Part shown: in pieces, positions 50,619 through 58,183 of the stretch | How positions within the stretch are numbered: position 1 is the stretch's first letter | Layout of the letters: every line of letters begins with the position of its first letter | DNA from: JABWBD01 sp040768665 | GTDB lineage: Bacteria; Planctomycetota; Planctomycetia; Pirellulales; Thermoguttaceae | Reading direction: 5' to 3' | DNA: 64,000 nt | Assembly (NCBI GenBank): GCA_040768665.1 | Contig: JAXGMN010000009.1 | Coordinates: forward strand, 310,001 to 374,000 | Made by a program: the position numbers and the translations under genes | The notes under the pieces: model-generated | Database searches by the model: none | What the model was told of the DNA's origin: nothing | What the model saw: the letters and a program-made list of their open reading frames with translations, nothing else

Positions 50619-51311
50619 TCAGCCTGCTCCGAGATCCTCAATAAACCGGGCGGATGGTGTCACTTCCTCTGGTTTTGCACCCAAGATATCCACAACAATC
50701 GCTTGAAGCTTCTGCCAGATCTCTCGGTCGTCCCACTGTGCTTTGGCAGCGATGTCGTAGCCGGGAGGCAAGGCCGCAAGAGTCAGGTCGCCAACCGTAG
50801 GCACGCCGCTCGGAAAGGCAACCGCCAATGGGCGAGTCAGCCAGATCAGAAGGAGCAGTCCCATTGCGGTCCCGGTCGCCGCCAGCACAAGGGCAGCTTC
50901 GATTCCGACATGGGGAATGGCCAATATCGCACCAACAGCACCACAAATCAGGGTCAAGACCGCACTTGTCGGTCCAAGTCGATAGGGTAGCCGCAGACCA
51001 CGAACTCGCCACCCTTGCCCTTGCTGATGCATGCTTTTCCAGACTCGACGGCGTAGGCGTGGCGGTAGGATCGAAGTCAACCGGGTCGATGGGCGAACTG
51101 CACGTTTCGGTACTCCTCCGGCATCTACAATCACTCGCCGGATTGCATAGAAGGTCCCGCTGGTTGGGCATCCTCGCTCTCGGCCACGGTACTGAAGGAT
51201 GTAGTCGTACAGTTGCCCTACCGTCCGAATCTCCACGGCGGCATCGTCCGAAATCACGACGCCAAAGGTCTCTTCGACTTCCATGGCCAATTCGACGAGA
51301 TCCAGTCCCAT
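50619..51311 (-). CDS. Membrane protein with two acyl-carrier-like segments
   Basis: The protein has 230 residues from ATG 51311. The N-terminal segment MGLDLVELAMEVEETFGVVISD resembles helix II-III of an acyl carrier protein but lacks the DSL serine. Two hydrophobic helices follow (about 105-160). The C-terminal EIWQKLQAIVVDILGAKPEEVTPSARFIEDLGAG resembles the first half of an ACP and stops exactly before the serine. A nine-base insertion (GCAGGCTGA) introduces the stop; without it the frame would read LGADS. The function is unknown and phosphopantetheine attachment is not possible as read. Confidence 0.55.
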   Translation of the reverse strand: MGLDLVELAMEVEETFGVVISDDAAVEIRTVGQLYDYILQYRGRERGCPTSGTFYAIRRVIVDAGGVPKRAVRPSTRLTSILPPRLRRRVWKSMHQQGQGWRVRGLRLPYRLGPTSAVLTLICGAVGAILAIPHVGIEAALVLAATGTAMGLLLLIWLTRPLAVAFPSGVPTVGDLTLAALPPGYDIAAKAQWDDREIWQKLQAIVVDILGAKPEEVTPSARFIEDLGAG

Positions 51312-51419
51312 GGCTCTGCCTACGGGGAAAATGCTGGCCAAACCTATTCAAGCAGAGAAGCGTACTCCATCATGACAGGCGGCTGGTTCCATGTCCAGTG
51401 ATGGCGTGGATCTCGCATC

Positions 51420-52079
51420 TCACTTGGAGCCGCTGAACTGATCGTGGCTCCTGTTCAGCACAGACATCGCCGTTGCGGCAATCAAGCAACCGAAGAAGTT
51501 GGCCACCAAGTCCCAGCCGGTATTGGCATAGCCGCCGACGTTTGTGCCGGGCAAGGTCAGCGTGGCGATGAACTCAACCACTTCATTCGCAGCGCCGAAC
51601 CCCATCCCGCCAGCGACACACAGCACCAGCAGACCGAAGGTTGGCTTGACGCTCACTCCACGGGCGGCAAATGCTCCTCGAAGGCCCTGCCAGCAAATCC
51701 ACGTCACCAGCCCGAACCCGTAGGCGTGGACGACCTGATCGTATTTCAGCAATCCCGGCACGAGCCACCAGTTGTACAGGACGTGCGATTCGCCGTGGAT
51801 CGGCCAAGAGGCCGGGATCGGCATCAGACCGCCTGCCATGTGGGCAAGACCCCAGATCGACAAGCCCCAGAGAGCCCCCACGTGCAGTCGGACCCGCAGA
51901 TGGATGGCCGCCACGGCTGCAATCAGCACGCACATCACAACGAAATAGAAGACGAACTCTTGGTTCTTCTGCAGGGCTGATGTGAGGAGCGAGATCGCCA
52001 TGTAGCCTGCCGTGAAGACAATCACGCCGACTTCGGCTCCCGAGAGCCGGAATCTTGTGTTCGAGGGAAATCCAGTCAT
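51420..52079 (-). CDS. DUF2238 (YjdF-like) integral membrane protein
   Basis: The protein has 219 residues with about six membrane helices. Conserved features of DUF2238 are visible: LWGLSIWGLAHMAGGL, LKYDQVVHAYGFGLVTWICWQ, GMGFGAANEVVEFIATLT and GYANTGWDLVANFFGCLIAA. The His-Asp-Glu-Asn residues within the helices suggest metal binding. No activity is established for the family. It is in the same direction as the ACP-like membrane gene with a 108-base gap. Confidence 0.83.
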   Translation of the reverse strand: MTGFPSNTRFRLSGAEVGVIVFTAGYMAISLLTSALQKNQEFVFYFVVMCVLIAAVAAIHLRVRLHVGALWGLSIWGLAHMAGGLMPIPASWPIHGESHVLYNWWLVPGLLKYDQVVHAYGFGLVTWICWQGLRGAFAARGVSVKPTFGLLVLCVAGGMGFGAANEVVEFIATLTLPGTNVGGYANTGWDLVANFFGCLIAATAMSVLNRSHDQFSGSK

Positions 52080-52252
52080 GGACGGTCCTTGCTGGGGATG
52101 GGGGCGCCAGAAGTGATTCTGCCAGTCGGATGTGCAAATCGCAAGCTGTGGTGGCGAAAACGCCGATAAGCGGCTTCCCGTAATGTGTCTTGGGGATAGC
52201 TCTACCCGTCATAGCCACATTCGTTTACGCTGGCACTGGCGAAACATGCACC

Positions 52253-52543
52253 GTGCAAGAGGCATTGTTCCACTATTTTGGCCTGCCCCTTGAAGTCGCT
52301 GCCGAGCCATCGGTATGGTATGGATATCACCGGACGCCAAAGATCGTCGAGGCGAGCAAGGACCGAACACGGGTACTGGTGCGGTTTACGGCAGAGAGCA
52401 TGTTCGGTGAAACGTTTGGCGGAACCTGCCTGTACGTTTTCCAGGAAGGACAGTGGGGTGCGTACACGATCAGGCCCAGTGAAAGCGAGACCATCGCCCA
52501 GGCCGAGGCTTGGCTGGTCAAGCGTAAATGGCGGGCGTGGTGA
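52253..52543 (+). CDS. Hypothetical protein, start uncertain
   Basis: The open frame extends back to TTG 52190. The protein-like part begins about VQEALFHYFGLPLEVAAEPSV (GTG 52253) and runs to a natural-looking end VKRKWRAW. It is a compact alpha/beta protein of about 96 residues with WYGYHRTPKIVEASKDRTRVLVRFT. No family is recognised. A missing 5' end is possible because no ribosome site precedes either start. Confidence 0.45.
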   Translation: MQEALFHYFGLPLEVAAEPSVWYGYHRTPKIVEASKDRTRVLVRFTAESMFGETFGGTCLYVFQEGQWGAYTIRPSESETIAQAEAWLVKRKWRAW

Positions 52544-52550
52544 CGATGCG

Positions 52551-52735
52551 ATGACTTCCATTCTCGACATAGACCTGGACTTTGTTTGATTCTCCGATGA
52601 TACCGTGGACCGGATCAACGAACTGCCTGATTGGGCCGACCAGTGGATAAGGTTATGGACCACCACCACAAGTCCTTTGCCATCGCTCGGTGGCTGAAGG
52701 AAAAGGGGCGTGGAGGGGTGCTAGAGGACGTGTAA
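52551..52735 (+). pseudogene. UPF0489-like gene remnant
   Basis: ATG 52551 starts MTSILDIDLDFV and hits TGA in the next codon, then the same frame gives FSDDTVDRINELPDWADQW. A shift to the next frame gives VMDHHHKSFAIARWLKEKGRGG and a TAA at about 52733. LDIDLD at the N-terminus and a DHHxS/A segment are the pattern of UPF0489 proteins, so this is probably a collapsed copy with one stop and one frameshift and most of the gene deleted. The assignment is tentative. Confidence 0.45.
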
Positions 52736-52810
52736 TTCGATGTCGCCATGACACGGAGAGACCGAAAGATCGCTGAACTGGAAGGCTGGATTCTGGGAGT
52801 TGCCTGACCG

Positions 52811-53674
52811 ATGGACTTCTACAACTTCATCACCGTCCGAGAAGCCTGCAAGCGATCCGGTGCCCTCGAAGACCCGGATGAGTTCTACCGCTCGGCCTTT
52901 GCCGGTGCCGTCGAGATGAATTCGGGCCAGTTCTATGGCCAGCTTCGCAACGAACAGGATTGGGAAGCGGCTCGTCGGCCCTACTACAATGTCTGGCCTT
53001 CTATCGTTCCCATGCTCACCCGGTTGAATCTGGACCTCGATTCGGGGCTGATTAAGCTGCCAATGCCCGCCCTCTGTGTCCGGCTGCCGAAGGAGAAGAA
53101 TCCCCTCGTCTTCGACTGGAAGGGCGAAAAGGTCCAGATCCGCTGCATGTTGTTGGGCGAAATCAACGATGGGAAGGGGATTTCCATCCTGATCGACGTG
53201 GGCGAGGTCATGGGGGACGGCAAGGACTTCGGAGTGCCGATTTTCACATACCGGAACTTCCGCCGCCAAGAGGGCCTGACGGTGGAAGACGCCCTTCGGG
53301 AGCTTGGGAGCAACGAGTTGGCCGAACTGGGTGTGCAAATCCCCAATGATCTGGTCACCGACTGCGTGCGGCTTTGCTGCTCCTTGTGCCTTTTAGAAAA
53401 CGACCCCTCGGTGATCGAGCCGGATGTCCTGTCGAAGGATCGTGATCGCTTCGAGCAGACTGGCGACCGGAAGTACGTGGAAAAGGCCCATCGGCGAGGG
53501 AAATTTGGCTGGGACGTGGGGCGGCACATTGAGGTGGTCCCGCATTACCGCCGACCACACATGGCTTTGGTCTGGACTGGTCGGGGGAGAGAGGTGCCGA
53601 GAATCGTGCCTCGGCGGGGAAGCGTGGTACATCGGGAATTGGTGGAGAAGTTGCCGAGCGGGTTTGGGAAGTGA
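52811..53674 (+). CDS. Hypothetical protein with phage-like C-terminal domain
   Basis: The protein has 287 residues with start ATG 52811 and no strong ribosome site. Residues 1-190 are unassigned. The C-terminal part has KFGWDVGRHIEVVPHYRRPHMALVWTG and IVPRRGSVVHRELVEKLPSGFG, a His/Arg-rich module that recalls the C-terminus of a broad family of phage and accessory proteins, to which AcrVA2-like anti-CRISPR proteins have been compared. I would not assign a function. A small hypothetical gene follows 6 bases later. Confidence 0.55.
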   Translation: MDFYNFITVREACKRSGALEDPDEFYRSAFAGAVEMNSGQFYGQLRNEQDWEAARRPYYNVWPSIVPMLTRLNLDLDSGLIKLPMPALCVRLPKEKNPLVFDWKGEKVQIRCMLLGEINDGKGISILIDVGEVMGDGKDFGVPIFTYRNFRRQEGLTVEDALRELGSNELAELGVQIPNDLVTDCVRLCCSLCLLENDPSVIEPDVLSKDRDRFEQTGDRKYVEKAHRRGKFGWDVGRHIEVVPHYRRPHMALVWTGRGREVPRIVPRRGSVVHRELVEKLPSGFGK

Positions 53675-53680
53675 ACGAGC

Positions 53681-53986
53681 ATGTCACGCAAGGACGACCT
53701 TATGGGCGATGATCCGTACTTGGACCTGATCGATGAACAGTGGGACAGTATCGTGTTGGTGCATCAGACATTCCAGGACAAGGACCAGATCATCGAGTTT
53801 GATGTGTCGGAACACAAGATCTATTCATACCCGGCAGGCGACTACATTCAGACACTCAGCGAGCGAACTAGGAACCAGACCGCACGTCAGTTCGCCGAGA
53901 CCAAGAAACGCAAGCAGTTTCTCCTTTTCGTCAAAGACACGCCACACCAACGTTTGCGATCCTACATCTTCGACCTGCCGGAATAG
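53681..53986 (+). CDS. Small hypothetical protein
   Basis: The protein has 101 residues. It is a charged alpha/beta protein (IVLVHQTFQDKDQIIEFDVSEHKIYSYPAGDYIQTLSERTR) with no recognised motif. It starts 6 bases after the preceding hypothetical gene and is probably co-transcribed with it and with the glycosylase 24 bases downstream. Confidence 0.6.
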   Translation: MSRKDDLMGDDPYLDLIDEQWDSIVLVHQTFQDKDQIIEFDVSEHKIYSYPAGDYIQTLSERTRNQTARQFAETKKRKQFLLFVKDTPHQRLRSYIFDLPE

Positions 53987-54010
53987 TCGGTCGTGCGAAC
54001 CGAATTATCC

Positions 54011-54664
54011 ATGAAACTGACACCAGCCCAAATCCAATCCGCCCGTCGCCATCTCCGGGCAGCCGACCCTGTAATGAAGACCATAATCGACGCTGTGGGG
54101 CCGTACACGCTTCGATTCGAGCGGGACCGTTTTGCTATGCTGGTTCGGTCCATCATTTCACAGCAGATCTCGACTAGTGCCGCCCGTGCAATCCGTAAGA
54201 GGCTGGTGGATTTGGGCCGTGCCGAAGGCTTGACACCGGGAAGTCTTGCCCGGTATACGATTGACGAGTTGCGGTCGGTTGGCCTATCGCCGCAGAAGGC
54301 ATCTTATGTGTCCGACTTGGCAGCCAAGGTGAACGACGGCACGGTGAATCTGCGGCAGATCGGGCGGCTGTCGGATGAACGAGTTGTGGACCAACTGATG
54401 CAGGTCAAAGGGATTGGCCGGTGGACGGCACAGATGTTCCTGATATTCTCGCTAGGCCGACCCGATGTATTCCCGCACGGCGACCTGGGCGTCAGGACCG
54501 CCATCCGTGATCGATACGACCTGGAGGATCTGCCGGATAAAACAACGAGCCACGCCATTGCCGCTCCGTGGCGACCTTTTGCCTCCGTGGCAAGCTGGTA
54601 CTGCTGGCGATCGCTGGACTTGGATCGAAACACGGAGACAGTGACGACGGGGTATCCGTCGTAG
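54011..54664 (+). CDS. DNA-3-methyladenine glycosylase II-like (AlkA family)
   Basis: The protein has 217 residues from ATG 54011. The HhH-GPD core is LMQVKGIGRWTAQMFLIFSLGRPDVFPHGDLGVRTAI, with the helix-hairpin-helix and the catalytic Asp in GDLGV, preceded by SIISQQISTSAARAIRKR. The C-terminus (ASWYCWRSLD) is normal for the family. It removes alkylated bases from DNA. The last 40 residues are slightly divergent (LPDKTTSHAIAAPWRP), but the reading frame is intact. Confidence 0.88.
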   Translation: MKLTPAQIQSARRHLRAADPVMKTIIDAVGPYTLRFERDRFAMLVRSIISQQISTSAARAIRKRLVDLGRAEGLTPGSLARYTIDELRSVGLSPQKASYVSDLAAKVNDGTVNLRQIGRLSDERVVDQLMQVKGIGRWTAQMFLIFSLGRPDVFPHGDLGVRTAIRDRYDLEDLPDKTTSHAIAAPWRPFASVASWYCWRSLDLDRNTETVTTGYPS

Positions 54665-54711
54665 GCAACGGAAGTAAGCATTCACAGGCGTATCCAGGAA
54701 GTACAGGTGAC

Positions 54712-55263
54712 ATGGAAGAGCCAGTGAATCACGACACCGTAATCGAGGGGTGGCGTCGGGGTGCTCAACAGCACGACGATGAAAACTACACGTTTCTCCG
54801 CAGCCTAAAGTTCCGGGACTACGGCTATGATCCAGACGAACTTGCCGGTGAGTTGCACGAGCGAGCCTTCCAGATCGTGGATTGCACTCGATGTGCCAAC
54901 TGTTGCAAGACCATGGACATCACGTTCGATCATGAGGACATCGAGCGGATCGCCGGACATCTGAATATGCCGACTTCAAAACTCATCGAGACGTACCTGG
55001 AAGCCGATGAGGACGACGGCCCATACAAGGTTCGCCACAAGCCTTGCCCGTTTCTCGGCGACCACAACCGCTGTACGATCTACACCGTGCGGCCTACCGT
55101 GTGCAGAGAGTACCCACACACTGACAAAGAAGGCTTTGCGTTCAGGACAATGGGCGTTGCCAACAATGCCCTGACGTGTCCCGCTGTGTTTTGGATCGTC
55201 GAACAGATGAATAAGCGAAACGAGGTCCGTAGAAGGAAGAAAAGGAGACGGCGACGTTTATAG
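54712..55263 (+). CDS. YkgJ family cysteine cluster protein
   Basis: The protein has 183 residues from ATG 54712. The cysteine cluster is visible: DCTRCANCCKTMDI, RHKPCPFLGDHNRCTIYTVRPTVCREYPH and ALTCPAVFW. Members bind zinc or an iron-sulfur centre. The C-terminal tail is strongly basic (RRRKKRRRRRL), perhaps for nucleic acid or membrane binding. It follows the glycosylase in the same direction after 47 bases; there is no known pathway. Confidence 0.85.
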   Translation: MEEPVNHDTVIEGWRRGAQQHDDENYTFLRSLKFRDYGYDPDELAGELHERAFQIVDCTRCANCCKTMDITFDHEDIERIAGHLNMPTSKLIETYLEADEDDGPYKVRHKPCPFLGDHNRCTIYTVRPTVCREYPHTDKEGFAFRTMGVANNALTCPAVFWIVEQMNKRNEVRRRKKRRRRRL

Positions 55264-55329
55264 GGAGAACCCGAGCACCGACACTGCAAGAGCAACGAAG
55301 GTGCGTTCCGCATCCAGAAGGGAAAGACC

Positions 55330-56151
55330 ATGCAGCGATTATCCATCATTCTTCTATTCTCGGTGGCTACTACTGCTCAGGCCCAAATCGCTGAGACGGG
55401 ACTCGTCCTGGACCTGGATGCCGACAAGGGCGTGGAGGTCGAGGATAGTGATCGGGTCGTCCAATGGACGAACCAAGTAGCCACGTTTCCTGCCAAGGAA
55501 TTTGTTAAGCAGGACGAAGGACGCAAGGTACCTGGCTCCGGTCGTCCAACACTGAAGAAATCTGTTGCAGTGATTGGCGGTCACAACACGCTGGTGTTCG
55601 AGCGACATGAGCTTGTCAATCACGATGAAGATGCCTTCGACCACTTCCTTACGGGAAGCGGTTATACCTGGTTTGCCGTGATCAGTGTCCGCAAGCAGAT
55701 CGTGCAACTGAAGGACGTGAATTCGTTTTTCGGCAATCTGAAGAACGGCGGGATGTACGAAGGGATCTGGGGCAACTTGACCGATGACAATCGGGTCTGG
55801 ATCGGTTCACGCAACGGCATCACCTTCGGACGCTGGGATCGCAACAATCCCATGGTGCTGACTGCCAAGCCACTGAAGGAAGACCGATACTACGTCGTGG
55901 CCGGGCGGATGGGGGCGGGTACGGGCGAAGTTCAGATCGAACTCTTCATCAACGAGCCACAGGCTGTGGCGAGCCAGCCTTTCCCCGTCAACCGGAAAGC
56001 CAACCCATCCAAGCTGGCCATTGGCCAGGAACGTGATGCCACCAACCATCCGGGCAAAGAGTCTTTCGACGGGCAACTGGCTCGCTTCCTTATGTATGAG
56101 CGTCCGCTGACGCCCGACGAGCTACGACAGACCATGGTTCAGGCAGGTTGA
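55330..56151 (+). CDS. LamG/concanavalin-like secreted protein
   Basis: The protein has 273 residues with a signal peptide (about 1-18, AQA-QIA). The planctomycete LamG-like opening is LVLDLDADKGVEVEDSDRVVQWTNQV, followed by GHNTLVFER, YTWFAVISVRKQ and the closing ASFDGQLARFLMYERPLTPDELRQTM-type end that marks Laminin-G_3 domains. It probably binds carbohydrate outside the cell. It is the last intact gene before the integrase remnant. Confidence 0.8.
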   Translation: MQRLSIILLFSVATTAQAQIAETGLVLDLDADKGVEVEDSDRVVQWTNQVATFPAKEFVKQDEGRKVPGSGRPTLKKSVAVIGGHNTLVFERHELVNHDEDAFDHFLTGSGYTWFAVISVRKQIVQLKDVNSFFGNLKNGGMYEGIWGNLTDDNRVWIGSRNGITFGRWDRNNPMVLTAKPLKEDRYYVVAGRMGAGTGEVQIELFINEPQAVASQPFPVNRKANPSKLAIGQERDATNHPGKESFDGQLARFLMYERPLTPDELRQTMVQAG

Positions 56152-56211
56152 GGTTGCGGTTGAATCCCAGACGGATGCTCTCCCGATTGGCACGCAGCAG
56201 TTGATCCGCCG

Positions 56212-56481
56212 TCATATAGCGGATGCTGCCGTCTGGGTTCGGGGGCAGGGGATAGCGGCGTAAAGAGGGAACGAAGCCCAAATCGGTTCGTCGCCCCCCA
56301 ATTTCTCCATTTCGGCCCACAACTCCCGCAGGCGAGCCATTCTTGCCTCGGCTTCTTTCCGGTCGCTACCGAGGTTGAAGCGGTGCTGGCGGCGCACTCC
56401 ATTCTCGCCAATCTTCCACCCCAAATACGGCCGGTATCTTCCCTTGGCATCCGGCCGCAGGTCGTTTTTTCGAGACGGCAT
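56212..56481 (-). pseudogene. Tyrosine recombinase (integrase) N-terminal remnant
   Basis: From ATG 56481, with GGAGG upstream, the frame gives MPSRKNDLRPDAKGRYRPYLG and GVRRQHRFNLGSDRKEAEARMARLRELW, the arm-type N-terminus of planctomycete phage/island integrases. After about 75 residues it degenerates and stops. The catalytic R-H-R-Y domain is absent. The other frame holds RYPLPPNPDGSIRYMTADQL, an unassigned fragment. The position directly beside the ssrA attachment site fits an island integrase that has lost function. Confidence 0.68.
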
Positions 56482-56631
56482 GGCAGAGCCTCCCTGGCAA
56501 GGAGGGGCGTGTCGGATAACGCCACCAGCATACCCCTTATCTGACACTTTGCCATGCCTTATCTGACACGCTATCTGACACAGGGCGTCGCCGGAAGTCC
56601 TTTTGAAATGGGCATTTTCGACGTAAGCGCA

Positions 56632-56664
56632 TAAAAGAACCCGCTTTACGACTTGCGTAAAGCG
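56632..56664 (-). terminator. ssrA rho-independent terminator
   Basis: Minus strand: CCCGCTTTACG, loop CAAGT, CGTAAAGCGGG, then TTCTTTTAT. It is an 11-pair perfect stem with a T-rich tail, immediately after the tmRNA 3' end. Confidence 0.88.
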
Positions 56665-56672
56665 GGCCAAAA

Positions 56673-57033
56673 TGGAGGCGGCGGGAATCGAACCCGCGTC
56701 CCGCGACAGATCCATGAAAGCTTCTACGTGCGTAGTCGACTGATTTCCGCCTTCGCTCGCCAGCCCCCTGTCGACCGGGTGCTTGGCTCGCTAGTCAGGA
56801 ACAGGTTTTGGCCCCGAGCGTACCCAACAGTGACCCGAGGCGATCCGGAATTGCTGGCCGGCAGTCGGGCCTCTCCGGCGAAAGCCCTCAGCCGGGACTA
56901 CGTGTTTCTACGCAGCCAGTACGAGGTTATCCTCGGCAATTGAAATTTTGCGGTCAGCTTTTAACGTGGCCAACTGACCAACCACGGCACGCCACTTCCA
57001 CTTCAACCGCCCGGTCGAAACCAATTCGCCCCC
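56673..57033 (-). ncRNA. ssrA: Transfer-messenger RNA (tmRNA)
   Basis: The gene is 361 bases. The 5' end GGGGGCGAATTGGTTTCGACC pairs its first seven bases with CGCCTCC at the 3' end (one G-U). The T-arm GCGGG-TTCGATT-CCCGC is perfect; the terminal CCA is not encoded past the discriminator A. The tag frame at 56958-56908 reads ADRKISIAEDNLVLAA and ends in TAG, a classical hydrophobic-alanine degron that rescues stalled ribosomes. The gene is intact, and its 3' end is the apparent integration site of the island to its left. Confidence 0.93.
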
Positions 57034-57177
57034 ATCGAACGGAAACGACACACGAATCGTCTCTAATCGGATACGCATCCACGACTTGGGTGGTTCGCAC
57101 CACTCTTGCCGATGCTCCCTCTATTCTACCGTCCACGCACCAGACTTCCAATCACCCGTGTGCTGCCAAATGGCGTT

Positions 57178-57969
57178 TCACTGAGCCGCCAAGAACTGCC
57201 AGGCCAGCACCGCGGGGCCCAACACGAACAGCCACCACGCAAACAAGTGCAACTTACCCCGCTGAAGCCAGCGAATTAGCCACCAGAGGGACATTAGCCC
57301 GACCAGGAAACTGATCATGGCCCCTGTAAAGAGGAGATCAGCCCGACTGCCTGCTGCTGAGTTCCCGAAAAGATGAAGGCATTCCACGAGTCCAGCGCCG
57401 GCGATAGCCGGAATGGCGAGCAAGAAAGAAAACGTGGCCGCCTCGTCGCGATGCAGGCCCGCGGCCAGGCCGGCAACGATGGTCGAACCGCTGCGCGAAA
57501 TTCCGGGGAAGATCGCCAAGGCCTGGAAACACCCAATCCAAAGTGCTTTACGAAAGGAAAGATCCCGGCAAATTGCATCGCCCGAGGGCTTTTGCCTCGT
57601 CCAGAGCAACATCGCGCCGGTCACGGGAAACATCAGCCCGGCCAACAGCGGGCTTTCCAGGGCGTCCTCGAGTTGCAGTTTCAATCCGAGCCCAAAAAGA
57701 GCTGCCGGCAGGCTCCCCACGAGGATCAGCCCTATCAATCGGCGGTCCGGTCCTACAAGGGCGATGATCCGATGGCGGTAGAAGACGATGATCGCCAAGA
57801 GAGTTCCCAGGTGGAGAATGATATTTACAGTAAGTCGGTCAGGAAGGGGGGTTCCGATCTGGTCGAACAGGGCCGCCAGTACGACGACGTGCCCGGAGGA
57901 ACTGATTGGCAGGAATTCCCCGATCCCCTGCACGATCGCAAGCAACGTAATTTCGAGCAAAAGCAACAT
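57178..57969 (-). CDS. uppP: Undecaprenyl-diphosphatase
   Basis: The protein has 263 residues with about eight membrane helices. Family motifs are QGIGEFLPISSSGHVVV (the ExxxE/PISS region) and FPGISRSGSTIVAGLAAGLHRDEAATFSFLLAIPAI (the GISRSG catalytic loop). It recycles the lipid carrier for peptidoglycan and other envelope polymers by removing one phosphate from undecaprenyl diphosphate at the membrane. It lies next to ssrA in what looks like resident chromosome. Confidence 0.94.
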   Translation of the reverse strand: MLLLLEITLLAIVQGIGEFLPISSSGHVVVLAALFDQIGTPLPDRLTVNIILHLGTLLAIIVFYRHRIIALVGPDRRLIGLILVGSLPAALFGLGLKLQLEDALESPLLAGLMFPVTGAMLLWTRQKPSGDAICRDLSFRKALWIGCFQALAIFPGISRSGSTIVAGLAAGLHRDEAATFSFLLAIPAIAGAGLVECLHLFGNSAAGSRADLLFTGAMISFLVGLMSLWWLIRWLQRGKLHLFAWWLFVLGPAVLAWQFLAAQ

Positions 57970-58183
57970 GGGCCGGTCGTGGGTTGAGTTGTGACGTGCA
58001 AATCCGCGTCTCGATCGTCGCCTTGCGAGTGAGCTTTACCCTCTAGTGTGCATATATATGCCCCATCAGAAAGGGCACGCCTTAGGGCTCACTTACAATG
58101 CAGCAACCACCACGAGTCGCGGCCACGCAAGTATAGCCACTCCGGCGGAGAAGAGAACACGAGCGCACAAGCTCTCCGCGTCG

